A stretch of DNA of 64,000 bases from CAYNJG01 sp965216885 (GTDB lineage Bacteria; Planctomycetota; Planctomycetia; Pirellulales; Pirellulaceae), in assembly GCA_965216885.1 (NCBI GenBank), contig OZ244209.1:2852001-2916000 (forward strand), read 5' to 3'. A program made the position numbers and the translations under genes. Under the pieces are notes generated by a model. The model searched no databases, was not told where the DNA came from, and worked only from the letters and a program-made list of their open reading frames with translations. How positions within the stretch are numbered: the first letter of the stretch is position 1; the number at the start of each line of letters is the position of its first letter. This document shows positions 63,002 through 64,000 of this stretch, in pieces.

Positions 63002-63889
63002 CTACAGCAGACCGTAGTCTGTCAGCGTTTGCCGAAGTTTCTTCACGCCCGCTTCGTCGAGGGGCGTCATGGGAAGTCGAAGGTCGCCAGTATCGCGACC
63101 CAACATTTGCATGGCGGCCTTGATGGGAATCGGATTCGTCGCCAACCCCAGCATATCCTTGCAAAGCCCAAACAGCTTGTGATGCCAACGCTGCGCCTCA
63201 GCGAGATCACCAGAGTCGAATGCCTTGAGCAGTGAAATCAGATCCTGAGGAACAATATTGCCCGCGACGGAAATGATCCCGGAACCACCGACCGACAACA
63301 GCGGCAGCGTCATACTGTCATCGCCACTGAGCACGGTTAGATTCGTCATGCCGATCACTTGCGACGCCTGATCCATCGAGCCGGTCGCTTCCTTGACCAT
63401 CGTGATATTTTCCAGTTCCGCGAGCCGAGCGATGGTTTCGGGTTCGATGTTCTTGGCCGATCGGCCAGGTATATTATAGACGCACAGCTGCAAGCCACAC
63501 TCTTCGGCGAGCGCCTTGTAGTGCTGGTAGAACCCTTCTTGCGTCGGCTTGTTGTAATACGGAGCCACTAGCAGCGCGGCGTCCGCGCCCTCCTTCGCGG
63601 CCCATTTCGTCAACCGCATGGCCTCGGCTGTGCTGTTCGAACCGGTACCTGCCATGACCTTGATCCGCCCGGCCGCTGCCTGCACCACTTCCGAGATGAC
63701 CTGTTCGTGCTCATCGTGAGTGAGCGTGGGGGATTCGCCGGTCGTCCCGACGGGCACAAGGCACACGGTGCCGGCTTCGACCTGGAAATCGACCTGTTTG
63801 CGGAGTGCCTCAACATCCACTTTTCCGTCGCGAAACGGCGTGGTAATAGCAACGGACAGTCCAGCAAATTCAGAGCCTTTACGAGTCAT
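63002..63889 (-). CDS. dapA: 4-hydroxy-tetrahydrodipicolinate synthase
   Basis: This 295-residue TIM-barrel lyase joins pyruvate and aspartate semialdehyde, the first step of lysine and diaminopimelate synthesis. It has GTTGES (48-53), the catalytic tyrosine in VYNIPGRS (Tyr138) and the Schiff-base lysine Lys166 in TMVKEATG. The length is normal. ATG at 63889 is chosen, since it starts the conserved domain; a longer frame upstream reaches the edge of the window without a domain. It is the first gene in the window's long minus-strand series. Confidence 0.93.
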   Translation of the reverse strand: MTRKGSEFAGLSVAITTPFRDGKVDVEALRKQVDFQVEAGTVCLVPVGTTGESPTLTHDEHEQVISEVVQAAAGRIKVMAGTGSNSTAEAMRLTKWAAKEGADAALLVAPYYNKPTQEGFYQHYKALAEECGLQLCVYNIPGRSAKNIEPETIARLAELENITMVKEATGSMDQASQVIGMTNLTVLSGDDSMTLPLLSVGGSGIISVAGNIVPQDLISLLKAFDSGDLAEAQRWHHKLFGLCKDMLGLATNPIPIKAAMQMLGRDTGDLRLPMTPLDEAGVKKLRQTLTDYGLL

Positions 63890-64000
63890 CGACACAATTC
63901 CATTTTCGCCAATCTGGCATTCGAGAAGCGTTAGGTAAGTCCGGCATTCTACGTGGCGCAATCTGACGCCGAAAGGGCCTGCCGGGTTCCGCAAGATTTA

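Noticed and set aside
1..64000. tRNA or rRNA genes
   Set aside because: I scanned by eye for T-loop-like and cloverleaf patterns and conserved rRNA stretches and found none; a covariance-model search would be needed to be certain.

Overview
The window looks like a chromosomal segment of a planctomycete (phylum Planctomycetota); I cannot assign the genus. The evidence is the gene set: a PVC-type haem-binding CxxCH protein with HEAT repeats, a giant PQQ-like beta-propeller protein, several secreted proteins that open with a LEPR-like motif (LE-x-R-x-x-(L/M)-(L/M)), dockerin-type C-termini, a PEP-CTERM protein, a twin-arginine Gfo/Idh/MocA oxidoreductase, and short palindromic intergenic repeats. 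Base composition is moderately GC-rich and coding density is high. I found no tRNA, rRNA, CRISPR array, transposase or phage gene.

Left part (1-14.7 kb). The window opens inside the 3' end of an ethanolamine ammonia-lyase small subunit gene. An FabD-like acyltransferase and the 1270-residue propeller protein follow. A tightly overlapping minus-strand lipid operon comes next: a CarF/PEDS1-type plasmanylethanolamine desaturase, a histidine-rich fatty-acid hydroxylase family protein and a diacylglycerol kinase family protein. Beyond it lie a large FG-GAP/dockerin protein, a PEP-CTERM protein, a GNAT/ankyrin pair and six perfect-length 96-bp tandem repeats, with a long hairpin element and a decayed dockerin fragment nearby.

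Middle part (14.7-44.9 kb). This holds a U32-family RlhA-like protein, the PVC cytochrome, an HtrA-like protease, small uncharacterised genes, Ogt, a methionine pair (MetY, and a MetX-MetW fusion with a 4-nt overlap), an aldo/keto reductase, a TPR-SUFU protein, a second copy of the FG-GAP/dockerin protein, a MOSC protein, GlgC, a dockerin-bearing subtilase, a glutamate-synthase-family protein, a third FG-GAP protein with a clear terminator, and IspG.

Right part (45-64 kb). A plus-strand block carries a hybrid histidine kinase, a membrane-anchored degenerate oxidoreductase, a periplasmic HtrA-like protease, ThiL and TsaE. A long minus-strand array then runs from DapA through an HTH-PTS IIA fusion to a coupled trio: a membrane protein, a Tes/MJ0619-like radical SAM protein and an Lgt-like protein that lacks the usual Glu. 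It continues through RimO, PgsA, a CPBP protease, an oxidoreductase, an LpxL-type acyltransferase, a Rieske protein and a tandem GNAT. The most interesting theme is lipid chemistry: two separate, translationally coupled cassettes that could make or modify ether or membrane-spanning lipids.
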